A stretch of DNA of 64,000 nucleotides from Ichthyophonus hoferi (taxonomy: Eukaryota; Opisthokonta; Ichthyosporea; Ichthyophonida; Ichthyophonidae): contig NAOQ01000069.1 in NCBI GenBank assembly GCA_002751075.1, positions 62,001 through 126,000 of the forward strand, read 5' to 3'. The position numbers were made by a program, and so were the translations under genes. Below the pieces are notes generated by a model, which saw nothing but the letters and a program-made list of their open reading frames with translations, made no database searches and was not told where the DNA came from. Below, in pieces: positions 39,959 to 54,500 of this stretch (its first letter is position 1; each line of letters begins with the position of its first letter).

Positions 39959-42900
39959 ATGTCGGGTGTGGACGTAGCATTAGAGTATAACTTTGCGGGG
40001 GATGAGAGATGGGCTGCCTACCTAGAGGGGTTAACCTTCGGTGGTGGGGCAGCGACAGAGGAACAGATGAAGAAAGTCAAGAGGAAATGGTTTAAAAAGA
40101 ATATAGTAGGTGATTGCGTTTATGCATGTTTAATGTTAGCTCTAAAAGGATATCAAATTATAATATTATGGCTTATTATATTATTTTATGTTATATTGTA
40201 TTATGATGTACACTGCGGTTGTGTGATATGATAATATATTATAACTTAGTGTTATATAATAGTATAATAGGCTCTCTTGCTTATATGCACTATTTCTTAT
40301 GTTCTTTCTATATATAACCTTTCTATATATATTTTTGTAATCTAGTATATGATCTTATCTTTATTCTTTGTTGTTCTGTATTCATCTCTATATTCTTTTT
40401 TGTTTTGTTTATAGGCAATGCTATATTTATATATCTTGCCTAATTATAATAACAATAACAATAATAATAACAATAACAACAACCATACCCATAATCATAG
40501 CGCTATCACACGTCTAACCTATACTTTTACAGGATCCTAGTTATGAACTCCCTGTTCCTGTTTCTAAACCTCAAGCTAGAACTCCTTCACCTCCGTCTAC
40601 CCCTCCACATCCTTCTACTCCTCCTCCTAAACCACAATCTAGGGCACAGCCTTCACAGAAACCAAAGACAGGTCTGTGTATGTATATGTGAATGTGCTAT
40701 ATAAGTATGTAGTATGAGGTGTAGAGGTAAAATATGATATTTTATGATAAAGTCTGGTGTAGTATGATAGGATAGGATATGGCGTAATCTTAAATACTAA
40801 GATCTATAATACAATGTGCTCTTTTATGGTGCATTGTAATGGCATGTTAACCATATTTATACCATACCATAGCAGACTATATCTTAACATATCTTACTAT
40901 ATATCTCGATACATACATATACACATTTCTTGGCATTACCTCCCACCTTTATAGCCACACATGTATACATACTATTAAACATACTATCATACATGCTGTC
41001 ATACATACTATTTATTATACATATTTTCATACATATTATTATATATATTATTATACGTACTGTCATACATATTATTATATATATTATTATACGTACTGTC
41101 ATACATATTTATATATATATTATTATACATACTGTCATACATACTATCCCGCATACTATCCTACATATTCTCATACATATATAACACACACTTACCCAAC
41201 CCTCTCACCCTCTCTCTCTTGTAGGTAACGGTGTAGCACAATGGCAAGCTCTTAAGACGCACATAATACAATATCCTGTTAGGACAGGGCATATCAGCTT
41301 GAATCTCTTTGCAATGGTTATGTGGACACTGTACTTTATGTCTTTGGGAACAGTCACTAGAGTAGTCAAGTATGGCTTAGCTGGCCTTATAGTGACTTAC
41401 CTGACTACTCTGTATGTCAGCCATGGGGTATGTATGTATGTATGTATGTGTGTATGTATGTATGTATGTGTGTATCTCTGTATGTATGTGTGTATATGTT
41501 ATTATGTTCGTATACATGACATTATTATAGGAAGACCAAACCCATCACATTCACTATCTATTGTATGCTTCACTAGGCTAATAGCTACCTATATAATCTG
41601 GTGTTTGCTACAATTTCCTGTTATATATTTTAAATAGTGCTTCTCATTAGCTATATATATATATATATTGTTTTTAATATGTATACAGTGACATATGTAC
41701 TGTGATTGTAAATAACAATGACTATATATGGATAGGTAGATAGGGGAAGGGCTATCATAGTATACTAGTAAGATTATATGAGAGTATAAAGTATTAGAAT
41801 ATAATAGTATAGTAATGTAATAGTATATTAGTATAGTGTAGTATGATTTTATAATGATATCCCAATATAATACCATAATGTACATGTAAACCCAATCATT
41901 GACAATATACCCCCTCCCCTCTTCTCTCTCTTCTCTCTCTTCTCTCTCTTCCTCTTTTCCTTTCCCTCTTTCCCCCAGATGCCCCGCTTTAACCAAGACT
42001 ATGCCCGTAGGATTACACCTGATGCCAACCTACACTTCTTTATTTATTGCGTCATCTTTCTCTCCATACCTCCTATGATGTGTACGTGATATTACTAGTA
42101 CTAATACTACTATTATTATGACTGTGACTATTATTATTACTATTATTGTCTTTATTGTCTTTATTATTACTATTACTATTATTTTTATTATTATTACTAT
42201 TATTATTATTATTATTATTATTGTTACTATTATTATTATTACTATTACGATTATTTTTATTGTCATCATTACTATTACCATTGGGATTACTATTACTACC
42301 ATCACAATTACACACTACCACTTATCGTATGATCTTATTAACAGGTTCTCAGCCATCTTATTAATCCAATTACACCCCCTCCAATCCACAGTAACCCTCC
42401 TTCCCCTATACGTCTACTCTATTTATAATACTTGTGATGGCCTTCGCTCATTGGCTGGTATTCTTTATCCCGGCAGGGCCAAGTATGTATTACTCCTTTC
42501 TATTGGTCTATGTATTTTATAATATATTATTAAACCAATGTTCTCTTTTTAATATCTAAATTTAAATTTACTTTGAAATGTCTATGATCGGACTGGCTAG
42601 TTAATTACCTTTTCATTAATTAATTTTATATTCAAAAATTGGTACATACATGCTATTGGATATTTTTTATAACTAATTAATACTAATAGCAAGGCATTAT
42701 TACCCAGATACATATTGCCCCAGGCTATTAAGCAATAATATTAAGAGTAATGGCATGTTACTATTGGCCCTTTTATTTTACAGTTATTAATGCGTTGGAA
42801 TCAAACCTTACATGGAACATGCAGGTTCTCATTATTACATTGGTTATTAGTCAGTGTATATATTATATTAGCCAATACGTGTAAATTTTTAAATACGTGT

Positions 42901-44240
42901 ATACATATATATTGAAGGGCAATGTAGATGCCGATCTAAGCAATGATTGGTGACCTCATCCAATTATATGTCCTTACATACTATCCAATACCATACAGGT
43001 ATTTTAGGCAAACTTATCATTATGCAGTGCTATTTCCCATATATAGTAAATGATAGCGATATTTATTCAATCTGATCCTAGCATATTTATACTATATTTG
43101 GCAATGTTCATGATTTCAAGCCACTGACCTAATGCCGTTAGTTACATGAAAATATACTTAGCAATGAAAGATATGATAATAAAGTAATAGTCTGGTATAA
43201 TAGGGCTATATATAGTAACCGATTATAAATAAAAAATATAGGTAGTATGATAACAATGGAATGATGATAGAGGGATAAAGCATTAACAGTATCTAGCATA
43301 TTGTGTTAAGTGTATTATTTTATTAATAATTTAAATATTATAATATAATTTTAATAAGAAAATTGCATTGGTCCTTATGGTTGACATACATACAGAGACA
43401 CACGTGTTGAGAAGTATCTAGATGCTAAACGCACTTGGTTGCTCGAAGTGATGAACAGGCTAGAGGTATACAGTATGGCGGTCATAGTAATTAGTGTGAT
43501 AAGGTAAGTTTTTTCCCCTCCCCTACCCTCCTCTACCGCCCCATTCCATTATTACTTTTTTTTATTATTATTATTATTACTATTATTATTTTAGCAATAA
43601 GCCAGGAATTGGAAAACAATAGCAATAATCAAAACCATAAAAATGAGCAGCTAATCATATACACGCGTTAAGAAGTGATACTCAATGGAATATGATTGCT
43701 AACCACTACAATAACAGTTATCTTTGCAATTAGATTGGGTATCTACACTTAATATTTAAATACAATTGGTACTGTTTTAAATATTAATTGTAGCCAATAG
43801 GAATAACCAAATAATTTCTTAATTATAGTTTTATCATTATAATCATAATTATTATACCTAATTTTATTACGTATTTAGTGCATGTATTTTATAGGTAGGT
43901 ATAACAACGAGAATGTTCTGATTATGAACCAGTTATGTTATTATTATTTCTACTGCCTTGTTCAACTCTATAACTACACTTTAGAGGCCACTGCACTGCA
44001 ATCACAGTTTTAATTTTAAAGTATCAATCAATGCTAACCCATATAATTAATTACCATCACAGGGGTCAGGTGGGAGTGTTTGTACCATTCCTATACTCCA
44101 ATTTCCTGCGTATGCGTTATACTTTCAACCCTAATACTCAGAATGAAATCAATCACATACGAGGAGTGTGTGACGAGTTCTTCAACCGATACTATGTACC
44201 TGCCATAGTACGCAAAGCTTATTATTACGCCCGTGGTTGA
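39959..44240 (+). CDS. TMEM33: TMEM33/POM33-family membrane protein with N-terminal extension
   Basis: Complete gene of eight exons, 371 aa: 39,959-40,105; 40,533-40,671; 41,225-41,427; 41,979-42,081; 42,353-42,482; 43,396-43,503; 43,899-44,006; 44,063-44,240. Family members (human ~247 aa; yeast Pom33) are multi-pass ER/nuclear-envelope proteins that bind reticulons and help shape membranes. Evidence: hydrophobic segments at about residues 119-137, 145-162, 182-198 and 199-223; the family-like MPRFNQDYARR, CVIFLSIPPMMSILLIQL and VPFLYSNFLRMRYTFNPNTQ blocks. Residues 1-95 are an extra region: a short charged segment (MKKVKRKWFKKN) and a Pro-rich linker (PSPPSTPPHPSTPPP). Two acceptors are unusual: exons 5 and 7 skip an upstream AG, which keeps the frame open. 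Confidence 0.9.
42100..42300. repeat. (ATT/ACT)n trinucleotide array in TMEM33 intron 4
   Basis: Imperfect trinucleotides fill most of the intron between exons 4 and 5. Long low-complexity frames on both strands come from it. Confidence 0.92.
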
Positions 44241-44253
44241 GTCACTGCCCGTA

Positions 44254-44259
44254 AATAAA
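44254..44259 (+). promoter_or_regulatory. Polyadenylation signal AATAAA for TMEM33
   Basis: AATAAA begins 14 bases after the TMEM33 stop codon, implying a very short 3' UTR. Confidence 0.6.
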
Positions 44260-44842
44260 AACTTATAAAAGAGCGAGAGAGATAAGCACCAACTACATCA
44301 GGGTAACCTCACCCCCTCATCAAGATTGTCTTAAATAATTAATTATGGTAGTGCTTCTTGGCCAATAATAGATCTTGTATTAAAACTTTGAAAATATGTT
44401 TCATAACTTACTAAGCTAACTGACTGATATTATGTTTCTTTTTATTATTATTAGTGTTCAAGAATTTGCATAGAGTAAATTAGATAAAAAAACATGTTTT
44501 TGTTATACTAAAGTATAGCATATCAATATAATGCATTCATTAGGTAAAAATTAAAGTAGTTGATTATTTAAAAAAACACTTTGAGGAATATCTACAATTT
44601 AAAGCATTCTTAATTTATCCAATAAAATACGAGTACAACAGAATCCTACAATACAATACAGTACCATATAATTAAATATACTGTAGTATATAAGTGAAAG
44701 ACGGCACAACACGTCATTACCTGTATGCATCTGTAGCAACAGAACAATGACTGACTACTGGGTAGGATCAGAATCAATTTGAATATCATAGGTGGAGAGG
44801 TCTGAAAAATCAGTTTGATGGAAAGGATATACCACCCAACAA

Positions 44843-46460
44843 TTAAACTATCTGCTGGAGTTCTTCATCTTCAAATCTAACGAAAGCGGACATGAGTACA
44901 TCGACACTATATAATCTAGTATAGTACAATAGAATCTAGTATAGTATAATTATAATAGATCTTAAAATACAGTACTATTTAATCTAATATACTATAATAG
45001 AATCTTACAATACAGTACTATATATTCTAATTGTAGTATAATGTGTAATAGTATCTTACATTCTAGTATAATGAAGTCCTACAATACTGTACTATATATT
45101 CTAATGTAGTATACTATAATTCTGTAATACAATACAATATAGTATAATAAAATCCTACAATATAGTATAATAGATAATAGAATCATATAATACAGTACCC
45201 TATAATCTAGTATAATATAATATAGTATAACAGAATTCTGAAATACAGGACTATATAATCTAATCTAATATAATAGAATCCTACAATACAATACCCAAAA
45301 ATCTAGTATAGTACAGTAAAATCCTACAATAAAATACAATGCAATTCATTATAATTGCAAAGCTTCCCGTTATCTCCTCTAGTATCTACGATATCACTGC
45401 CGATTAACAAAAGGAGGAGAAGTGCGTAAACTAAGCGTTGACTGCTTGACTCACTGGAATATATCCTGAAAAAGAACAACATTAGTTTGCTGTCCTCTAA
45501 CCCGTAGGCCAAAGGATGGTCTTAGTTGACGACTCACGCATACTAAGAAGTAAAATTATTTTTATTTTCAATCGTTTTTTCGGTCATTGCTAGTAAAGCG
45601 AGTTGGCGTCATATAGTCTCCGCCAATGTACTAACCTGTTAGTATACCAATTCTCTTTTTTAATTATAAGGAAGCGATTACCCGTCGCACCACTTACATT
45701 TATTCCTCAACGCTAATAGCATAGGATGTACTGCTTTAAACAAACTACCTTCTATGGTATAACCAACGCATGTTGGATCTATTGAACTGTGGTGAGAACT
45801 AAACTGTATACCATTCGGTATTCTAATATCGAGATTAAGTATCTATTTATAAGTTTCATACTGCTAATAGAATTTATGCGCCTCTAAACCAAAAGAGATA
45901 GTGCAGGAAATTATTTACTGTCATTAATAAATTAATATAATCTTAATTACTAGCTGAAAATTACAACAATAATCTAACACAATACAACAACATATAATCA
46001 AATATAATATAATAGAATCTACAATACAATATTAGACTACAAAACAGCAATATACAATCAAATATAGTATAGTATAATCTCTCAATACAATACAATAAAG
46101 TACAATACAACACAACACCGGGCCATAACATATACTATCGTATGTAGATTCTTCAATATCAGACAAATGTCCGTCAGAAGTAGACTTACTGTCTGACGAT
46201 TTATCTGAAGTCTCGCTAGCTTGAGTTAAATCAGCATCATCTGATATGCTTTCAGAACTACTGCTGGTAACTAGTAGTTCTCTTATCGCTGTGGGTCTAT
46301 ATTGTTCCTACAATCAGATAAAATTCAATGTTTATTCACAAATATTTCCGGTCTCGTTATGAGACAAGTAACGGCCTTATATAGTTTTTCAAACTCGACT
46401 GAAAAACTCGTACAGTATAAAAAGAACAAGCCACAAATATGTCGTTACTACGACTATCAT
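44843..46460 (-). CDS. Candidate exons of a small membrane/secreted protein
   Basis: Three or four coding-like minus-strand segments. 46,460-46,395 starts with ATG and a hydrophobic leader (MIVVVTTYLWLVLFILYEF) and ends at GTTTGA in phase 0. 46,307-46,136 begins in phase 0 after TGTAG and is acidic and serine-rich (RELLVTSSSSESISDDADL, then SDKSSDSKSTSDGHLSDIEE). A segment starting at 45,466 reads SSSQRLVYALLLLLLIGSDI, another membrane-type helix, but holds an early GTGAGT. 44,906-44,843 ends VRFEDEELQQIV and TAA. The first two join in phase; the rest do not, so the model is incomplete and may be two genes. Family unknown. Confidence 0.35.
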
Positions 46461-46729
46461 AACAATTGAGTTTACACTTCAGCTTAGTATTTGTTCAGAT
46501 TCCCAAAAAATACCTAATATTACCTAGAAGGATTTACAAGTATATTGCGGTGGCTTTTAGCAATCGCAATTAATTAAGGTCAATATGTAGCCAATCAGAA
46601 TATAGGTAAATAATATCAAATGTGAATTAACAAAAAACAAATAAACGTTTTGGAAACATTCTAGCTGAAAACATCCGACATACCACATGTGTAGGTATAA
46701 TAGTACTTAAACTTTATTATTTATACATA

Positions 46730-46792
46730 ATGGCCTTCATGGGTAGACTGTGTTCTTGGTTGTCTTACTTTGGTACACCAATGACATCGAGG
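46730..46792 (+). CDS. Candidate first exon, gene unknown
   Basis: ATG opens MAFMGRLCSWLSYFGTPMTS and an arginine, then a GTATGT donor in phase 0. A TTTATACATAA stretch precedes it. No downstream partner exon was identified before the helicase gene's 3' end at 47.3 kb on the other strand. Confidence 0.25.
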
Positions 46793-47316
46793 GTATGTAT
46801 GACCTAGACTTAATGAAAGCCGTACACCCTAGAGTTATATATAAGTGCATAATAGTACGTACGATAGTATGCGACATTATGTACAATGTACATAGGATAG
46901 CATATATGGGTCTTAGAGTATATACATTTTTAATTGGAGGAGGGAGCCAGTGAAATTAAAAGCCAATAGAATACTAAAAAATCACAGTGTAATCCAAACA
47001 TATAGGCTTAAGCGAAATTATTTCTAGGTGATTGGGCTATATTGCATAGGCTGTCATTGATTGGTAGCCATATACATGCAACATAATTGCACGATTATAA
47101 TATTATGAGTGCACAGCCTATCACTGGCGTGTACTCGTATTTATTTTCTACAATACACCAACTACATTTCATGTAGAATTCTTATAATTATATCAGTAGC
47201 GCAATCCAAACCACTCTATAGGATACAAATCATATCTAAACATCATTTTCGGCACCACACTGAACACCGAACAAAATAGATAATTCCATGACATTGCTGA
47301 TATTCAACAAATCACG

Positions 47317-48521
47317 TTAGGCTAATTGTTCCCAGTCATCCACTTCAGCTTCAGTCTCTATGGTTGCATTGGTAGCTGTGATGATCCCATTAGCTCCTCT
47401 CTCTCCCTGTAATACCATTGGTTAATAATCACACAGCAATCAAGAACAAATAAAATAACGTTTATAAATCAGTAAATTATAGTTAACCAACCAGTAGGTC
47501 CTGATGTGGCGTGTGAGAGAAAGAGAAACATAATACGTAGTATAGTATAGTATAGTATAGTATAATATAATATAACATATAATGCATAAGGGATGTGTAC
47601 TAGCCCTACGACCTCAGTATACTAGGATACATATATATTTCTAATCATAATGCAATAAAGCCTTCCATCCCTATCATATAACTTGGTTATTATTTCTTTA
47701 CAATATAGCATAATATAATCTATTGTAATACATTATCCTACGCTAAATTATACTACATCATATTATACTATAACATAGCATATTATATTATACTATATTA
47801 TATTATATCTTATTATATTACACAGTAATATCCTGTCCCTATTAAGTATTCCAATGGGCCAATAAGATCGGCGATTGTACCTGATCTGTAGAGGTAGAGG
47901 GTGCCGTTTTATTCTTTCTTTCTTGTTTGATTGACGCTTGTACATTTTTAGCAGCGAATAATAATCCTCTATCCTGGGCGTCATTGACCAAAGATTGTAC
48001 GTCACTACCTAGTACACTGTTGATGGATGAGGAAGGTATGAGTATGTATGACTATATATATTTATAGTGGATGGAGTGCTATTGTATTATCATATTCTAG
48101 TACAATATACTATAGTACATGATATTATGCACATACTATTTCATATATACATATATGTACATATAATATTTCATCAGACTATATATATATACCATATAAA
48201 TAATTAGTACAAGGAATACTACTAATATGACATTTAACACATATATACATATATATCTCTAAATAAAAAGCCTATAGCCCAATCATATCTTACCTAGTGA
48301 GAGTGGCAGCGTGACCTAGCACAATCATTGTAGATCTAGGTAAAGGAAATGATTGTTATTAGACCATTATCATGCATGTCTATAACTATATATTATAGTA
48401 GCTTATATCATCGCTAAATATAGTAGAATAGGTTCGGTTATTTCATGTTATATTAGAGTATAGTATATCACAGTATATAGAGGGTGGGTGCATATGCTGT
48501 ATAGGATGGTTGTGGTATAGA

Positions 48522-48559
<38 letters not shown>

Positions 48560-51500
48560 TACATAGATACTGACATGCATACAATACATACATACATACA
48601 TACCTATATACATACACACATATGCTATTTAATCTACCTATATACCTACATATATACCTATATACATATACCCATATGCCTATATACATACACGTTATTT
48701 CACCTACCTGGCCCTGGTCAGAGCTACATTTAATCTCCTATAGTCTTTCAGAAATCCCATTGTCTCTTTCCGATTGGCCCTAATGTGTATACAATTTTAA
48801 GTGAATATTGAGATCGGATAGTTTTCTACTTTAAATACGCATATTTCTAAATCTATATATATATATAATATATATACATTATCATATCTATTTAAGTTGT
48901 CCAAATAGTTGTAAGTAAGGGATCCTATTAAAAAAGTAAGAACCAATTATAATGGAGGGGCTTATCTTATCATGTAATTCATAATACCATATATATACTG
49001 TATAATATTACTATATATAGTATACCTTACCTAACCATTGACAGGATCACAATGTCAGTCTCACAGCCCTGGAACGAATCAACAGTGGCCACTCTAACCG
49101 TGACGTCATTACCGCCCCAATAAGCCTCACTGGCCACAGTCTTGATGTTCTATAGGAGGAGGATACGAGAGGACGTATTACTACTCCAATCATATCAGTG
49201 GACAGGCACAAGGTGAACTACACTACCCCAATCACGGGTGATTATTGTTAAAGTGCATTGTAGTTACTGTGCTAACCACATACCATACTTGTACATGCAG
49301 TTTATTCAAAACAACTTATACATTAATGCTCACCTCCACTTGGGCCTGGTAGAAAGTGAGCACCACGGCTCTATTGGCCACATCTACCCCATAATAGGAG
49401 TACAGATGACGTAACAATGACACGGATTCATTTGCTTCACAGTCATTGGCATAGCTGTTACCTTGATGGCGCTCCTGTAATACCCATATTAGGTTACAGT
49501 AATGTAATGCCTAGTTTATTACTAGGATGAGATGGAAAGGGGAGAGACTAAAGGAAAAATGTGATGGGAGCCCTGTAGACAGGGATATATAGGAATATAT
49601 AGGGGGATAGTCCCATATAAAAAACATACCTGACCCTCACTACAATCTATAAATACATACGCCCCAAGGTACGGCTCACAGTGCCAAGGAGCCGTATGAT
49701 TGGCTGTATCCGGTCCATCCATTAGATGGCTTTCATAGAATCTGGGGAAACCAATACTTTGTTAGTATAATCTCCTTAATATAGTATAATATAGTATAGT
49801 GAATCAAAGAGTAAAGCCCATATAATATAGTTTAATATAGTTAATTAAATATACAATCAGATGCTTGTCAGGGAGAAATATGACTGGTTAATTTAATTTA
49901 TCATACATAATTTAATAAGTAAATAGCACTAGCCAATTACAAAAATTGACATTAATTAATACAATTATCATGTTTTCTTATCCCGTGTGGGTAAGTGGCT
50001 GATACAAATTGCTATAGTGACAGAGATATATGGTGTAATAAAGATATATAATAACACCAACATAGCAACTCTAATCTAAACTCATCTACCAAAATAGCTT
50101 TGTCATAGGCTATAATGATTTACCTAGTAGATGGCCATTGGCGGATAGCAGGGTTCATGCGGTACTGGATGGCTAATCTACGTTGAGGATACTTACAGGC
50201 GACCAATCGCTCCATTAGACTGCGGCCATACCCCCTGTTTATTGGGATGTTAGTTAGTGTTTAGTTAGTGTTACCCAATGATATTGATATTGATATAATA
50301 TAATATAATATGATAAAGTATAATCTCATGGCTGCTAGTACTGGTTGACTTGATACCAATGAGAGATCAATATATATAAATAGTATGAATGTAGGTATAT
50401 AGGATATAGTATATATAATCTAGGATGAATGTAAGTGTATATAATATAGTATTAATGTATGTATCTAGGATATAGTATGGATGTATGTATATGGGATATA
50501 GTATGAATGTAAGTGCATATAATATAGTATGAATTTAGGTATATATGATACAGTATGAATGTATATATATATATAATATAGTATGAATGTATGTATGTAA
50601 AATATCGTATGAATGTGTGTGTATAGGATATAGTATGAATTTATGCATGTGTATATAATATAGTATGAATGTATGCATGTAAAATGTCGTATGAATGTAT
50701 GTGTATAGGATATAGTATGAATGTAGGTACATATGATATAGTATGAATGTAGGTATATAGGATATAGTATCAATGTATGTGTATATGAAAAATAGCAAGG
50801 GTCAACCACTAAAGTACTAAAATCAACATAATGTTAACCTTTTTTTAGCCTCACTAGATAGGACAGTAGCTGGTAATTGGTTTATATCACCAATCAGAAG
50901 ACAGCGCTGGGGTTTAAACTGTAATGAATCCACCGTTAATACGAGAATATAATATAATATAACGTAATACCACACTTTCCTATTACAATAACCTGCCACA
51001 TACTATAAATTATAACTACAAACATATATTTGGTTATTAGCAATCAACATATAAGATACATAGGCAACCCGGACTATGGTATTATATTATACTATATCTC
51101 CCAGGAAACAGTAATTAATTAACTATAGTGATAGCCCAGATTAATTACCTGGAATGCAATACATGTCTCAGCCTCTGTGCTCTGGGCTGCCTCGTCCACT
51201 AATACCACATCGACTGCCCGCATGCTAGTCCTTACTGGGTAATATTATATTTTAATGTTAGTATCTGATAGGATAGAGTTATTTAATGTTAGTCTCCACT
51301 GGGCAATATTATATTTAATACTTGGTCATAAAAGGAAATATATAAAGGCAAAGAGATCCTATAAGAGACCAATGAATGCCAATAATAGACAGTAGGGAGC
51401 CAATAAAAATCGAGTGTCCATAATCGATTAGAGTGAGCAGACCAACTATAGCTTGTTATCTCTTATATCTAACTTATTTAGCATTTAAACATAATTCGAT

Positions 51501-54500
51501 AAAATAAATGAAAAAGAACATTGAGTCCAACCATAGCACACACTATGATCTATTTATAAACACTCGTAATGATGTCATATCACTATATAGACCAATCATA
51601 TCTACGCCGTTTACGTCATCCTCTTTGGTTTAGATTGTCTAAAGCACCAGGTTTATGTAGGCGAATAGTTACCAAATACAGATAAGCAGCAAAGAAAATC
51701 GGTATTGGTATATATGTATCTACAGTGCGACCCAAATATAGCAAGTATAATAGAAAATAGGCATAGGTAAATACCTATAGTGCAACCTAAATAAAGACAG
51801 GCTGGATATAGGACTAGTCTACAGTGTAGTGTAGTGTAGTGTAATGTAACCTATAAAGCCAGGTCAAATACCGTACTAATCTACAGTGTAATGTAGTGGA
51901 GTGTAACCTATATAAAGACAGGTGTAATATAGTACTAACCTACAGTACGGCCCATGACAGCTAAGGTACCAAATACAACCTGGGCATGATTTAGTAACTC
52001 TAATTCCTCTGGCCCCGCCTCACAACCATGTTGTACCTAGATAGTATAGAGGAATAGTTTGTTAATAGACTAGTACTATTATTAGTTGCTGTTATTACTA
52101 CTATAATTATTTTATAAACATTATTATTAATACTATTATTAATAACATTATTATTGGTAATATTATTCTAGATTTGTCTAATTATCATACAAATAAATAC
52201 ATATACATACACAGTTTAGGGATTGTAAACTACAAACATGCAACAACAATATCATTTTAACAGAAAAGATAGATTAAAAGAAGAAGAAAATGAATACAGG
52301 CATAACAAGATTCACAATAATAATAAGAGAAAATCATATATGAACCTATATATATTAATACCTACCTACCTATACTATTATATATTATTATATTACCTCA
52401 CACTATAAAACTATAGCATATACTATACACTACATACCTGCAGTAATATTACATTACAATCCTGTATAAGTGTACCAATAGTCGGCCCTCCTGGTGCAAT
52501 GTTTTCATTGGATCCCTCACTTATACTACCACTGCCCTTACTATACCTCCTCTGATAGGGTGAAGGTCATATGTCATTCGCCTGCATACCAGGTATGTAT
52601 GATGCAATATATTATCTCAAGAGAAAAAATAAACATATTAAAATATACCATGCCAATTATAAAATATAAACATGATTGGTGGAATGCGTAGATAACACCA
52701 GATTAGCGAACATATTACCACAATATATAGTTAATCGGACTTTAATCCAATTAAAGCCAACAAGAACCAATCACAAACCTTTGGCTTAGCAGCAGGCTTG
52801 GTAGCAGGCTTGCTATTAATCTTAAATGTAGCTGTAACCTTACTTAATAGATCGACAGCCCCCTAATGCGATTGGATTGGAGTCAGGGGTACAAGATAGT
52901 GAGAGTGGAATGGTGGGTGTATATATATATATACTATAATAGAATATATACATACGATACTAGACTACTATAATTGGATATATACATACTATATTACACT
53001 ATACTATAATTGGATATATATACTATACTACACTATACTATAATTCAATCCCATCCAAACTAATATATAGTATAGTGTACAATATAATCAATGCTCACTT
53101 TCAATGACTTGGACAAATTGGCTTTGTTATCAAAGGTAGGTGCTGCTCTCCTTATATCTTTTTGGAGAGAAATCAGCATACTTTGCACTGATTGGACTAG
53201 CTTACACCCATCTGCAGCAAAGGATTGCTGGGATATAAGTAGATATAGATTGATAGATACATAGAAATGGGGCTTGTATATTATGTTATACTATATTATA
53301 CTTCATTATATTATTATATTATATTGCTTTACATTATATTATTATATTATATACTACATTCTACTATATAATATAATATATGAAATTAGGTGTGTGAAAA
53401 GGTAAGAAAGAGTGCTGACCTGCATCCAATGAAGTACAGGTAGTCAGGGGAGTTAACTCCTCTATAAGGCCAGCTAACTGGATAAACCCATAGTGACGTC
53501 AGAATCTTTTACTATATTTAGGTAGAATATATCGTATATATATAGAGATAACTGTATATATATATATATAATAACAAATGTTTTACATCATTGGCTGAAT
53601 AAATATATATATCACGTGTATGCAGTACTAGGTGACTAACATGGTTAGGCACACTATAAATTAAGAGACACAATACGATATATATGTATATATATATATA
53701 AACTCTGGTATACATAAAAGCAGGACTTAAAAGTATAATATAATACAATACAATAAATATATCACTATACAATACATTATAATACAACATGATACAATAC
53801 CATGCAATATTATACAATACAATACAAAGCAATAAAATACTATACAATATAATACAATGCAATATCATCTAATCCAATATAATGCAACATAATAAATACC
53901 ATAAAATACAATACACAATATAATACAATACCATACAATACAATACAATGCAACACAATACCACAAAATACAAAAAAATCTAACAGCTACTAATATCACA
54001 ATATCATTTAAATGCACCAATCACAGCCTACCTTCTCAGCTAATGTCTTGCCCCAGGTCTGTGTACCTAGCTCTCTAAGGTATTTATTGTCTGCAGGGAC
54101 CTAACACACCATTCAAAATTTACTCTTAAAAGCTAATTTCATGATATTTATACAATGATTATCTAATATGGTGGGGTATATATTTATATATATATATTTG
54201 TGTTTATGTACTAGTGTTGATTGATTCATAGGGTTTAATTTTATCTTTTTAGTAAAGTCTACTTGTTATATTATTTACATTATATTTGAAACTACACTAT
54301 AATTGTTATTATTATTATTATTACTATTACTATTACTATTATTAATACAACCATTGCTCTTTCCTACCCAGTAACCAATATGCATGCTTATATATAAATA
54401 TAATCACATACATACAAAGTCACTCCCAGTCTACTCCCCCGTCAAACCTTTTAAAAAATAGCCCTTTAAGGTAATATCTGCTCCTCATAACCCATAGACC

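Noticed and set aside
42030-42522. Ile/Thr/Val-only frames on both strands
   Set aside because: They are products of the trinucleotide array in TMEM33 intron 4; only 42,353-42,482 is real exon.
46750-46953. 67-codon plus-strand frame (…MYDLDLMKAVHPRVIYK…)
   Set aside because: It has no ATG at its start, crosses a strong GTATGT donor and becomes low-complexity; the short ATG exon in another frame is the better candidate.
50465-50809. 114-codon Tyr/Ile/His/Thr-rich minus-strand frame
   Set aside because: Translation of the ~33-bp minisatellite in a helicase intron.
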